Shown: positions 18,423 to 26,828 of the stretch, piece after piece
Numbering within the stretch: position 1 is the first letter of the stretch
Layout of the letters: the number at the start of each line of letters is the position of its first letter
Assembly: GCA_011526375.1 (NCBI GenBank)
Contig: WTIT01000087.1
Coordinates: 13,059 to 56,454, forward strand
Reading direction: 5' to 3'
Origin: Methanobacteriota archaeon
GTDB lineage: Archaea; Thermoplasmatota; Poseidoniia; Poseidoniales; Poseidoniaceae
DNA: 43,396 bases
Position numbers and translations under genes: made by a program
Notes under the pieces: generated by a model
Told to the model about the DNA's origin: nothing
Database searches by the model: none
What the model saw: the letters and a program-made list of their open reading frames with translations, nothing else

Positions 18423-19562
18423 ATGGCACAAATGTGGATTACAATGGGCCCGCAACATCCGATGACACACGGTTTGTGGACTCTAAGAGTCAAAGTAGAT
18501 GGTGAAACAGTAGTCGATACTGAAGCCGAATTAGGCTATATTCATCGTGGTGTTGAGAAAATTTGTGAGGCAAGAGATTTCACTCAAGTCACACCTTATT
18601 GCGACCGTCTATGCTATGTTAGCGCTATGACATGGTCTAATTCATACATTTACGCTGCTGAAGACCTGCTTGAGGCAGACGTGCCAGAAAGAGCAGAGTA
18701 TATTCGACTGCTTGCTGCTGAATTACAAAGACTTGCAAGCCACTTGATGTGGCTAGGTGCTTTTGGACCGGACATTGGTAATCTAACGCTGATGACTTGG
18801 TGTATGAGAGATAGAGAAATGTTCCTTGACCTACTTCAAGAATTAGGCGGCTCAAGGATGCACTACAATTATCCAAGAATTGGTGGAGTCAAGCGAGATA
18901 TTCCAATCGGCTTTGCCGACAGAATGATTGCTAAGGTCAAACTGTTCGAAAAGCGTATTGAAGAATATGAAATGATGCTTGATGAATCAACAATTTGGCT
19001 AGTAAGGCTTCAAGGAGTTGGTTACGCAAACGCCGAAGAAATGGTCGAAGCAGGAGTTTCTGGGCCGAATGTCCGTGCTGCTGGTGTTAACTATGATATC
19101 CGCTGGGCACATCCTTACTCTGTTTATGATGAAATCGATTGGGAGCCAGCTGTTGAAAAGCCGACTTCTGTTAAGGGTGCAGATTGCTACGATAGATATC
19201 GCGTTAGAATCGAAGAAATGCGCCAGTCATGCAGAATGCTATTAGATGCTATCGAGAAAATACCTGGTGGTAAGAATACTCATTATTCTGCAGGCGATGA
19301 AATGATTTTCACCAAGGCACCAACTAGAGCCCCAGAAGGTGCTACCGGATTTAGCAACTATGAATGTACCAGAGGAGCTTCACAGTTTTACATTCAAGGA
19401 GGCGGAGAAGGAAGAGGCAAAATGCCTTACAGACTCTCAATTAGGTCGCCAATGTTCATTACTATTCCATTCGTTGCAAAAACCATGATTGGTTACAAAG
19501 TTGCTGATATTCCAGCAATTATGGGTAGCTTTGACCCGTGTATTGGAGAGACAGACCGCTGA
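18423..19562 (+). CDS. nuoD: Complex I 49 kDa subunit D, quinone-binding
   Basis: NuoD/49 kDa forms the quinone site with NuoB and derives from the [NiFe]-hydrogenase large subunit. The N-terminal MGPQHPMTHGLWTL and the GYIHRGVEKICE motif are classic. The C-terminus ends as usual in GSFDPCIGETDR. Hydrogenase Ni-binding cysteine pairs are absent, as expected for the complex I branch. Length (379 aa) is typical. Ribosome binding site GAGGTGA sits 5 nt before ATG. A 9-nt gap joins it to nuoH. Confidence 0.96.
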   Translation: MAQMWITMGPQHPMTHGLWTLRVKVDGETVVDTEAELGYIHRGVEKICEARDFTQVTPYCDRLCYVSAMTWSNSYIYAAEDLLEADVPERAEYIRLLAAELQRLASHLMWLGAFGPDIGNLTLMTWCMRDREMFLDLLQELGGSRMHYNYPRIGGVKRDIPIGFADRMIAKVKLFEKRIEEYEMMLDESTIWLVRLQGVGYANAEEMVEAGVSGPNVRAAGVNYDIRWAHPYSVYDEIDWEPAVEKPTSVKGADCYDRYRVRIEEMRQSCRMLLDAIEKIPGGKNTHYSAGDEMIFTKAPTRAPEGATGFSNYECTRGASQFYIQGGGEGRGKMPYRLSIRSPMFITIPFVAKTMIGYKVADIPAIMGSFDPCIGETDR

Positions 19563-19571
19563 GGTGAAAAT

Positions 19572-21074
19572 ATGGATGACAAGTACGACCTTAGAGAACT
19601 GATTTTCTCAACATTCGACAGTTTCATTCCTTCACTGTTAGAAGGAACGCCCCTAGAGGAAAGTTCTGGCGCAATTGCTTTCGGAGCTGCAACATTTGCT
19701 GTGGTCAATATCGTGTTTTTGATGCTGTTCTTTTCACAGTTCGCAATTCTATGGATCGAGCGAAAGGCCGTTGCTAGAATGAATGACAGGCGTGGCGCAA
19801 CAACAGCTCTACGTTCTCTCTGGGTTGGAGAAAACGGTGTCACAGCAGGTGATTGGTGGAATATGTTGCCGTTTGGATTAGGCAAACCAATCGGTGGACT
19901 GAACAAGTGGCTGAACAATAAATTTGGTAACCGTGATGAAAAATTTGCCACTGTTGATAGAGTAAACAACCGTTCTTGGATGGGCTACTCAATCTTCCCA
20001 GGGTTCTTCCAAAACGTTGCAGATGGAATGAAGTTCCTAGTCAAAGAACACATGGTTCCACAACGTGCAGACAAGTTAATTTTCGAGGTTTCACCGTTCT
20101 TGATTGTTTCCTCCACACTGCTGATTCTTGGTATTATTCCACTATCTAGTGGCATGTATGCAACTAACCCTGACCTGTCAATATTGTATGCAATCGCCAT
20201 CTTTGGAATTGCACCAATTGGGGTTTTCTTCGCTGGATGGTCCTCTAACAATAAGTATACTTTGATTGGTGGAATTAGGTCTGCTGCCCAACTTACTGCA
20301 TACGAAATTCCACTATTGCTTACCTTGTTGTCCGTTGCCATTCTAAGCGGTACCTTCAACATCATTGAGAGTATTCACTTCCAACATTCAGCTGGTTCAT
20401 GGAACCTATTCCTAATGCCGCTTGGCGCAGGGTTATTCCTGTTGACTATGATTGCTGAGGTAGAACGTGTACCTTTCGATATGCCTGAGGCTGAAGCAGA
20501 ATTGGTCGAAGGTTGGTGGACTGAGTATGGTGGCATGAGATTCGGAATGCTGTTTATGGCAGAATATATCCGAACTTACGCTGCTTGTTTCCTGTTCACG
20601 CATTTCTTCCTAGGGGGATGGCATTTGCCATTCCAAGGATTGATTAGCCAGGTACCAGTTCTTGGTGACTTGTACCTGTTGATTCCAGGAGCGATTGTAG
20701 TGCTGTTGAAATCATGGTTAGTGTTCTTGCTTGTATTCGTTTGGGCTAGGTTCTCACTTGCAAGAATTAGAACTGACCAGATTCTTGAATTCGGTTGGAG
20801 AATCTTGTTACCACTGGCGGTTTTGCAAGTAGTTCTAGCAGGAATTTACCGATTGTATCTATTCGATCCTACAGCAATGAAGGACACAGATGCAGGCGGT
20901 TGGGCTTGGGATGCATTTGGCATACCAATGCTAGTACCAATTGTAACCACAATTGTTTGGTTAGGAATCTTCGTACTATTCCTCAATGATGAGGATAAGA
21001 GTGGAAATACCGAGCGTATGTTCCACGTATATACAGAAAAGCCTGCGGGAACTTATGTCCCGGGGCAGGAGTGA
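19572..21074 (+). CDS. nuoH: Complex I subunit H with long loop insertion and C-terminal extension
   Basis: NuoH/ND1 is the membrane subunit forming the quinone entry channel. Family motifs are intact: WIERKAVARM near residue 61, FFQNVADGMKFLVKE near 145, and AEVERVPFDMPEAEAELVEG with GWWTEYGGMRF. At 500 residues it is much longer than the usual 320-350. Three additions are visible: about 35 N-terminal residues before helix one, about 60 residues between RRG (73-75) and FFQNVADG, and a C-terminal part with an additional predicted helix (VPIVTTIVWLGIFVLFL). The large insertion replaces the normally short link RxGPNrvGp-GllQ beside the quinone entrance. The start has GAGGTGA 6 nt upstream. NuoI follows after 9 nt. 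Confidence 0.94.
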   Translation: MDDKYDLRELIFSTFDSFIPSLLEGTPLEESSGAIAFGAATFAVVNIVFLMLFFSQFAILWIERKAVARMNDRRGATTALRSLWVGENGVTAGDWWNMLPFGLGKPIGGLNKWLNNKFGNRDEKFATVDRVNNRSWMGYSIFPGFFQNVADGMKFLVKEHMVPQRADKLIFEVSPFLIVSSTLLILGIIPLSSGMYATNPDLSILYAIAIFGIAPIGVFFAGWSSNNKYTLIGGIRSAAQLTAYEIPLLLTLLSVAILSGTFNIIESIHFQHSAGSWNLFLMPLGAGLFLLTMIAEVERVPFDMPEAEAELVEGWWTEYGGMRFGMLFMAEYIRTYAACFLFTHFFLGGWHLPFQGLISQVPVLGDLYLLIPGAIVVLLKSWLVFLLVFVWARFSLARIRTDQILEFGWRILLPLAVLQVVLAGIYRLYLFDPTAMKDTDAGGWAWDAFGIPMLVPIVTTIVWLGIFVLFLNDEDKSGNTERMFHVYTEKPAGTYVPGQE

Positions 21075-21083
21075 GGTGAAAAC

Positions 21084-22067
21084 ATGCCAATGCACCCCCA
21101 TGCAAAGCCGAATTTTAGAAATCTATTTTGGTATCCGTTCAAAATTACCTTGATTACCGCTCTGAGAACCTTCCCGATCTTTGGAAAGTGGTTCGGCAAG
21201 CGCTTAGGTATGGGATATCACAACACTACCCATCCGGAATTTTTGGACGACGGTTCTAAGGCTAGAGCGACGAAAAACAGTCAATTCAATGACATTAGTC
21301 AGCAAGAATTCGCACCAGACCGGGTGACTTCTGATTTGTTCCCAACGTTGTGGAAGCCACAGACGGTACAGTACCCATACGAGCGATTAGAGGATATGGA
21401 GCCATGGTTATTCGTTCCTGGAAACTACAATGGTAGAATTGGCGTGATTTGGGAAACATGTACTGCTTGTAAATTGTGTGTAACAGCCTGTCCTAATGAC
21501 TGTCTACACATGACTACTGAGCTAAGAGTAGATGTTTTAGACGGCGCAGATGGTGAACATGGTGGCCTAGGTGCAGAATTAGAAGTTGGAGGCTATGCAG
21601 CACAACTTATTCCTGAAGTTGCCGAAAATATTGATGATTTCAATCACGTCACAGCCCACGCAGATACTCCTGACCAGTGGCGATTTGCTGAGGTTTTAGA
21701 CCTCTCTGGCGATACCGCAACAGTAAGATGGAATGATTCAGGGATGGAGCAAGAAATTGAACAATCCGACCTCTTTGTTGCCGACGATCAAATCGTCTCA
21801 GGAAGAATTGATTTGGGACGCTGTATGTTCTGTGGATTGTGTATGGAAGCATGTGGCTTTACTTCATTCTTCATGACTAATGAGTATGATGGAATGTCCG
21901 GCTTTACCCGCCAAGACTTGTGGTTTGACGCAAGCCGTACTCGTGTTTTACCTTCAGTTCACCAAGAAGCAGTTGACGCAGAACTAGCCAAGCGTGCTAA
22001 CAAGGAAAGAGACAAGCGTGCTAAAAAGGCGGCAAAAGCAAAGGCGGCCGCTGAGGAAGGTGCCTGA
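21084..22067 (+). CDS. nuoI: Complex I subunit I (two [4Fe-4S]) with inserted beta domain
   Basis: NuoI/TYKY carries clusters N6a and N6b. Motif one is Cys126, 129, 132, 136 (CTACKLCVTACP); motif two is Cys247, 250, 253, 257 (CMFCGLCMEACG), where the usual proline after the fourth Cys is glycine. The two motifs normally lie about 30 residues apart; here 110 residues separate them. Part of the insertion (FAEVLDLSGDTATVRWNDSG) looks like a small SH3/Tudor-like barrel. An N-terminal extension of about 100 residues precedes the first motif, including a basic amphipathic segment that probably docks on the membrane arm. The C-terminus is a Lys/Ala-rich tail (KRANKERDKRAKKAAK). GAGGTGA lies 5 nt before ATG; nuoJ starts immediately after its stop. 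Confidence 0.93.
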   Translation: MPMHPHAKPNFRNLFWYPFKITLITALRTFPIFGKWFGKRLGMGYHNTTHPEFLDDGSKARATKNSQFNDISQQEFAPDRVTSDLFPTLWKPQTVQYPYERLEDMEPWLFVPGNYNGRIGVIWETCTACKLCVTACPNDCLHMTTELRVDVLDGADGEHGGLGAELEVGGYAAQLIPEVAENIDDFNHVTAHADTPDQWRFAEVLDLSGDTATVRWNDSGMEQEIEQSDLFVADDQIVSGRIDLGRCMFCGLCMEACGFTSFFMTNEYDGMSGFTRQDLWFDASRTRVLPSVHQEAVDAELAKRANKERDKRAKKAAKAKAAAEEGA

Positions 22068-22068
22068 G

Positions 22069-22344
22069 ATGGATGTTGCAGGTATTGTCGAAGCAGGGGT
22101 TTTCTTCCTTTTTGCTACGATAACTATCGGTGGTGCACTGGGACTAATTTTAGCTCAGAGAGTTGCCCATTCGATGTTATCACTGATTTTTTGTTTCATG
22201 GCAGTATCTGGAATATTCATCTTATTAGGTGCTGAATTCCTTGCAGCGATCCAAATTCTTGTGTATCTTGCAAGTGTTGGGCTTGTTGTTCTGTTCGGAA
22301 TTATGCTTACTAGAAGGCAAATCTTGGAGGAGGATTTCGAATGA
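22069..22344 (+). CDS. nuoJ1: Complex I subunit J, N-terminal half (split nuoJ)
   Basis: The ORF track opens at 21994 inside nuoI. The real start is ATG 22069, one base after the nuoI stop, with AAGGTG upstream. The 91-residue protein has the first three NuoJ helices: GVFFLFATITIGGALGLILA, an AHSMLSLIFCFMAVSGIFIL helix with the pi-bulge region of ND6, and FLAAIQILVYLASVGLVVLFG. It ends in the cytoplasmic QILEEDF. The rest of NuoJ is encoded by the next gene, which overlaps by 4 nt (ATGA). Split nuoJ is known in some archaea (haloarchaeal Nuo, methanosarcinal Fpo), so this is not a frameshift artefact. Confidence 0.9.
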   Translation: MDVAGIVEAGVFFLFATITIGGALGLILAQRVAHSMLSLIFCFMAVSGIFILLGAEFLAAIQILVYLASVGLVVLFGIMLTRRQILEEDFE

Positions 22345-22610
22345 AGTTCGTTTCCTTGGTCACAAGAATTGGCCTCTTAGCATTGGCAATGATACTAATT
22401 TCAGTGCTCAGTGCAGAGGAGGTTTGGGCAGATTCAAGCGATGAACAACCTACCACCAATGGTTTAGCAGATTCATTGCTCAATGACTGGGCACTTCCTC
22501 TGATATTCATCGGAGTATTGATGGCAGCATCAATGATAGGAGCCGCTTATCTTATTCGTGACGAAAGAAGAGAGAATCTTCTATGGGAATTTGGAGGTGA
22601 AGAGGAATGA
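22341..22610 (+). CDS. nuoJ2: Complex I subunit J, C-terminal half (split nuoJ)
   Basis: The 89-residue protein has an N-terminal helix (LVTRIGLLALAMILISVLSA), an external loop, then a final helix (PLIFIGVLMAASMIGAAYLI) matching the terminal LlvAmiGAi segment of full-length NuoJ. It starts in ATGA overlap with nuoJ1 behind a strong GGAGGAGG, and overlaps nuoK by the same ATGA arrangement. Alone it would be hard to recognise; position and the terminal helix decide the call. The first helix could also be read as a signal peptide, but its place in the operon argues for a membrane segment. Confidence 0.82.
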   Translation: MKFVSLVTRIGLLALAMILISVLSAEEVWADSSDEQPTTNGLADSLLNDWALPLIFIGVLMAASMIGAAYLIRDERRENLLWEFGGEEE

Positions 22611-22909
22611 TAGATCCAGCATGGGTTTCCGCACTCTCAGCGATTTTGTTCATTATTGGTTTAGGCGGCGCATTCACTAGGAAAAACGCAATTATTGTTT
22701 TGATGTGTATAGAGTTGATGCTAAATGCAGCAAATATGCAATTTGCTGCAGCCGCAGTGCACCACGGCGACCCAACAGGGTGGGTTTACACCATATTTGC
22801 CATTGCCATTGCAGCCAGTGAAGTAGCGATTGGATTAGCTATATTCTTGGCCATGTATGGTAAGCACGAGACGATATCATTGGACGATGTAGACGTCCTG
22901 AGGAATTGA
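22607..22909 (+). CDS. nuoK: Complex I subunit K, proton-channel subunit
   Basis: NuoK/ND4L is a three-helix antiporter-like subunit. The two buried glutamates essential for proton transfer in E. coli NuoK are conserved at the same numbers: Glu36 (VLMCIELML) and Glu72 (AASEVAIGLAI). Length (100 aa) is typical. The start overlaps nuoJ2 (ATGA), with GGAGGTGAAGAGGA just before it. NuoL follows after 6 nt. Confidence 0.95.
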   Translation: MIDPAWVSALSAILFIIGLGGAFTRKNAIIVLMCIELMLNAANMQFAAAAVHHGDPTGWVYTIFAIAIAASEVAIGLAIFLAMYGKHETISLDDVDVLRN

Positions 22910-22915
22910 GGTGAT

Positions 22916-25198
22916 ATGATGGCAGGAACTGGTTCAAACACTATCATAGACAGCGATATGATGCAATTCGCCCCGCTTATTATTTTACTTCCAATGCTTG
23001 CATTCCCAGTTATTTTATTCCTGGGTCATATTTTCAATCGCAATCCATTTTGGAAGGCTACAATGAAAGAAGGCGGTATTATTGCATTGGTAGTTATGGC
23101 TGCGAGCCTAGTAATTTCACTACTTTTGATTAAAGACCACCTCGGTGGTTTTGCGGGAATTAAAGACTCTGTAGATTTCTTGTGGCTAAACTCGCAAGTA
23201 TATGACGGAGGGTCACTCGAACCGATTACCTTCGGCTTTGGGATATACATCGATCACATCACTGTAATGCTGTTATTTATCGCATCTTTCCTTTGTCTAT
23301 TAATCAACATATTCAGTATTGGTTACATGAATACAGACCCAATCAATGACGATCGAAATCATCGATTCTATGCTGAATTCGTGTTGTTTTGTTCTGGTAT
23401 GCTAGGTATGGTTCTTGCGGACTCATTCTTGTGGCTGTTTATTTTCTGGGAAATAATGGGTCTCTGTTCTTACCTATTGATCGGATTCTATTACGAGAAA
23501 CCAAGTGCAGCATACGCAGCAAAAAAGGCATTCCTCACCACACGTGTTGGTGACGTTTTCCTGATGATTGGATTAGTAATGATGTGGGACTTGTTTGGTT
23601 CGCTCGACTATGCCGTTGTATTTGACGAGGCTAATATTGCAGCAGTCGCTGCTGAATCCTCAGGAACTCTTCAGTGGGCATTAGGGATGATGTTTATCGG
23701 TGCTGTGGGCAAGTCTGCTCAATTCCCACTACACGTTTGGTTACCAGATGCTATGGAGGGTCCAACCCCAGTATCTGCGTTAATTCACGCCGCTACAATG
23801 GTCAATGCTGGTCTTTACCTAGTTGCTCGAATGTTCCCATTCTTTGGCTCAGAATATCTACAAAATGACCTAGTCGACCTAGCATTCATAATTGCTCTAA
23901 TCGGAGGAATTACCGCAGTAATGGCGGCAGCAATCGCCTTCGTTCAACACGATTTGAAGAAGGTACTGGCATACTCTACTATGAGTCAATTAGCGTACAT
24001 ATTCACTGGTCTAGGTTGTGCAATGTTCCTTGCCAACACCCTAGACTGGCACAATGATGACGATGCTCATTACATCGTGATTATTGCCTTCGGTGCAGCA
24101 TTGTTCCACCTATTCAATCACGCAATGGCTAAGGGTATGTTGTTCATGGCTAGTGGTTCAGTTATCCACGAAGTACACCATGCACATCATCACTTACACC
24201 ATCACGATCATCATGACGACCACCATGCAGGTGACGATCATCACGACGACCATCATGACGATGATTTCGATGCCCAATCAATGGAAAACATGGGTGGTCT
24301 TGCTTCAAAGATGCCGCTGACTGCGACTGCAATGCTTGTTGGTTCAGCCTCTATCATGGGTCTTCCGTTCATTGGCGGATTTTGGTCTAAGGAAGGTATT
24401 ATTGCTAACGCATGGAGAGTGGCTTTAGAAGATCCACGTTTCTTCATCCCAGCAATTTGTGTTTTAATCGGTGCTGGAATGACCGGATTTTACATGTCAA
24501 GAATGTGGCTGAAAACCTTTGCTGGAAAGCCCAAAACAGAGGTTGCTGCCCACGTAGGTCCAACTAATACATGGATTAAGATTCCATTATTTGTCTTGAC
24601 TTTTGTTTCACTTTCGGCGATAATATTCGCTGGAATGGGCTTTACTCACTGGGCCCCAGACAGTGAGTATGGTTTGATGTCAGAAAAGAGTTTGATTGAT
24701 GGTATTGTCTATGAGATCAATCACGCCTTTGCTAATAGTGATACATTCTTCTTCATTCTAACCTACATTGCGATAGCGATTGGAGCGTTCCTAGGTCCAG
24801 GTATCGCGCTGTCATTGTATGGTGGTAACCTGGCTGAAGGCGAGAAGGTAAAACCATGGATGAAACCAATCATCAGGCTAAACTCGTGGGCTTTTGACCG
24901 ATTCCACTTTGACAATAAGGCAGTAGCAGATTCCGGCTTGTCAAGAGCATTGGAGAATCGCTTGTACTTTGACCATTACTACGATATGGCAATGCTGAAG
25001 TTAGTCGCTGGCTTCTCGAACAAATCTGCTGAGACCGACAAGAATGTGGTCGATGGAGTAATCAAGAAAATAGAATCTGGCAGTCAATCAATTTCCAAGG
25101 TTGTTCGCTCGATGACCACAGGCTCAGCTAGAGATTACATTTTGATGGTCTCTGTGGGGGCCTTAGCGATATTCTTCCTGCTATGGGGGGTGGCCTGA
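22916..25198 (+). CDS. nuoL: Complex I subunit L, antiporter-like, with His/Asp-rich loop
   Basis: NuoL/ND5 is the distal proton pump of the membrane arm. Typical motifs are FWEIMGLCSYLLIGFYYEK (helix-five glutamate), SAQFPLHVWLPDAMEGPTPV, SALIHAATMVNAGLYL and GGFWSKEGI. After the SGSVIHEVHH segment, where the family normally continues directly to MGGL, there is an insertion of about 30 residues made almost only of His and Asp (residues 418-450, 17 histidines). It resembles metal-binding His-rich loops of metal transporters. The C-terminus has the long lateral helix region plus a final helix. Start is ATG 22916 (MM), with GAGGTGA close upstream; ATG 22919 is equally possible. NuoM follows directly. 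Confidence 0.95.
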   Translation: MMAGTGSNTIIDSDMMQFAPLIILLPMLAFPVILFLGHIFNRNPFWKATMKEGGIIALVVMAASLVISLLLIKDHLGGFAGIKDSVDFLWLNSQVYDGGSLEPITFGFGIYIDHITVMLLFIASFLCLLINIFSIGYMNTDPINDDRNHRFYAEFVLFCSGMLGMVLADSFLWLFIFWEIMGLCSYLLIGFYYEKPSAAYAAKKAFLTTRVGDVFLMIGLVMMWDLFGSLDYAVVFDEANIAAVAAESSGTLQWALGMMFIGAVGKSAQFPLHVWLPDAMEGPTPVSALIHAATMVNAGLYLVARMFPFFGSEYLQNDLVDLAFIIALIGGITAVMAAAIAFVQHDLKKVLAYSTMSQLAYIFTGLGCAMFLANTLDWHNDDDAHYIVIIAFGAALFHLFNHAMAKGMLFMASGSVIHEVHHAHHHLHHHDHHDDHHAGDDHHDDHHDDDFDAQSMENMGGLASKMPLTATAMLVGSASIMGLPFIGGFWSKEGIIANAWRVALEDPRFFIPAICVLIGAGMTGFYMSRMWLKTFAGKPKTEVAAHVGPTNTWIKIPLFVLTFVSLSAIIFAGMGFTHWAPDSEYGLMSEKSLIDGIVYEINHAFANSDTFFFILTYIAIAIGAFLGPGIALSLYGGNLAEGEKVKPWMKPIIRLNSWAFDRFHFDNKAVADSGLSRALENRLYFDHYYDMAMLKLVAGFSNKSAETDKNVVDGVIKKIESGSQSISKVVRSMTTGSARDYILMVSVGALAIFFLLWGVA

Positions 25199-26827
25199 TT
25201 GACTGACTGGATTTCTATACCACTTGTTGCATTCCCGCTGATTGCTAGTATGGTTTTGTTAGCATTTGTCTCGAACGGTACTGAGAGAATGCGTGAGAGG
25301 CTTACTGCTCCGATTAGAATGGCTTGTCTAGTATTCTCTCTAGTGATGTTAGCGATAACAACTGGTATGTTTTTCCAATACTTTGGCGATGTGAGTTGGA
25401 TGAACATTGCGTTCAATGATTACGAGTATCGAACCACATACACTTGGATTGAGAGTCTAGGAATTAATTGGGCTGTCGGACTTGATGCCTTGTCATTCCC
25501 GATGGTATGGCTGACTACTTTCTTATTGCCGGTTACGATTATTGCTACTTGGAATGAAAAGAGTGGTGCTACTTACTTCCCTCTATTGTTGATGATGGGT
25601 GGTGCTTTGATTGGGGTATTCGTTTCTCTTGATCTATTCATGTTCTATGTGTTTTGGGAATTGACATTGATTCCAATGTTCTTCTTGATACTAAAGTGGG
25701 GTGGTAAAGACAGAAAATACGCATCACAAAAATTCTTCATTTACACATTTACCGCCTCAGTTGTAATGCTTCTTGGATTGATTACCCTTTACTTCCTTCA
25801 AGATCCGTACTCTCTGCCATCTGCAGGAACAATGACCGGTAGAAGTTTCTCGATACCTGAATTGATCGACAGTGCCAGTAAGAGCAATGTTGGAGAGAAT
25901 TGGTATCTCGGAGAGAAGATGCAAAAAATTCTATTCGTCATGCTGATGATTGGATTCTTGGTAAAATTACCTGCAGTACCTTTCCACACATGGTTGCCAG
26001 ACGCTCACGTTCAAGCACCAACAGGCGGTTCTATGCTGCTTGCCGGTGTAATGTTGAAGATGGGTGCTTATGGAATGTTTAGACTGCCAATCAGCCTTTT
26101 CCCTCATGCATTGTACCACTTCCAATTAGCCTTGATGATAATTGGTATGGTTTCCCTTGTTTGGGGTGCAATTGTCTGTTTAGGACAAACCAATCTAAAG
26201 AAAATGGTTGCTTATTCTTCAGTATCTCACATGGGTGTAATACTGATCGGTATTGCGACAATGCAACCGATGGGTTGGGCTGCCGCACTATTCATGATGT
26301 TCGCTCACGGCATCATTAGCCCGATGCTATTCGCTGTATGCGGTGCATTCAAGCACCACTATCACAGTATGGAAATTGGTGCTATGCGAGGAATGGCAAA
26401 GCATTCACCGTGGCTAGCAACATCAATGATGTTTGCTTGGATGGCTTCTCTAGGTTTACCACTACTAGCAGGATTCGTCGCTGAGATAATGATGCTAATT
26501 GCCCTTTGGCACATGATTTCGCTAGATGGATGGAGTATATGGTGGATGGTTGGGCCAGCCTTGGTACTTGCACTCACTGCAGCTTATTATCTGTGGTCGA
26601 TGCAAAGAACAATCTTTGAGGGCGGTGAAAAAGGTCAACCTCCAGAAAACATGGTTGGTCATCCAATTCCTGATATCACAAACTCAGAAAAGTTTGCGAT
26701 GTTGATTATGGCATTCTTCACAATCCTGTTTGGTATCATGCCATGGATTGGTTTAGACATGATGGACGATTGGACTAAGCAAATCTTTGAGGGTTTAATC
26801 ATATTCGTTGGTAAAGGAGGTGCCTGA
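25199..26827 (+). CDS. nuoM: Complex I subunit M, antiporter-like
   Basis: NuoM/ND4 is a proton-pumping membrane subunit. FYVFWELTLIPMFFLI contains the conserved helix-five glutamate; KLPAVPFHTWLPDAHVQAPT and GGSMLLAGVMLKMGAYGMFR are diagnostic. The start is TTG directly after the nuoL stop, behind GGGGGGTGG; the next in-frame ATG (25252) would delete part of helix one. Length (542 aa) is slightly above the norm. It ends with GGAGGTG coding overlap that serves as the ribosome binding site for nuoN. Confidence 0.95.
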   Translation: MTDWISIPLVAFPLIASMVLLAFVSNGTERMRERLTAPIRMACLVFSLVMLAITTGMFFQYFGDVSWMNIAFNDYEYRTTYTWIESLGINWAVGLDALSFPMVWLTTFLLPVTIIATWNEKSGATYFPLLLMMGGALIGVFVSLDLFMFYVFWELTLIPMFFLILKWGGKDRKYASQKFFIYTFTASVVMLLGLITLYFLQDPYSLPSAGTMTGRSFSIPELIDSASKSNVGENWYLGEKMQKILFVMLMIGFLVKLPAVPFHTWLPDAHVQAPTGGSMLLAGVMLKMGAYGMFRLPISLFPHALYHFQLALMIIGMVSLVWGAIVCLGQTNLKKMVAYSSVSHMGVILIGIATMQPMGWAAALFMMFAHGIISPMLFAVCGAFKHHYHSMEIGAMRGMAKHSPWLATSMMFAWMASLGLPLLAGFVAEIMMLIALWHMISLDGWSIWWMVGPALVLALTAAYYLWSMQRTIFEGGEKGQPPENMVGHPIPDITNSEKFAMLIMAFFTILFGIMPWIGLDMMDDWTKQIFEGLIIFVGKGGA

Positions 26828-26828
26828 G

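Noticed and set aside
21994-22068. Upstream start of nuoJ1
   Set aside because: It lies inside the Lys/Ala-rich tail of nuoI; the ATG right after the nuoI stop matches the family start.
22341-22610. nuoJ2 as frameshifted remnant of nuoJ
   Set aside because: It has its own strong ribosome binding site, ATGA coupling and intact helices; split nuoJ is known in archaea.
24084-24320. 78-aa ORF in the NuoL His-rich region
   Set aside because: Frame shadow of CAY/GAY codons in nuoL, without a ribosome binding site.
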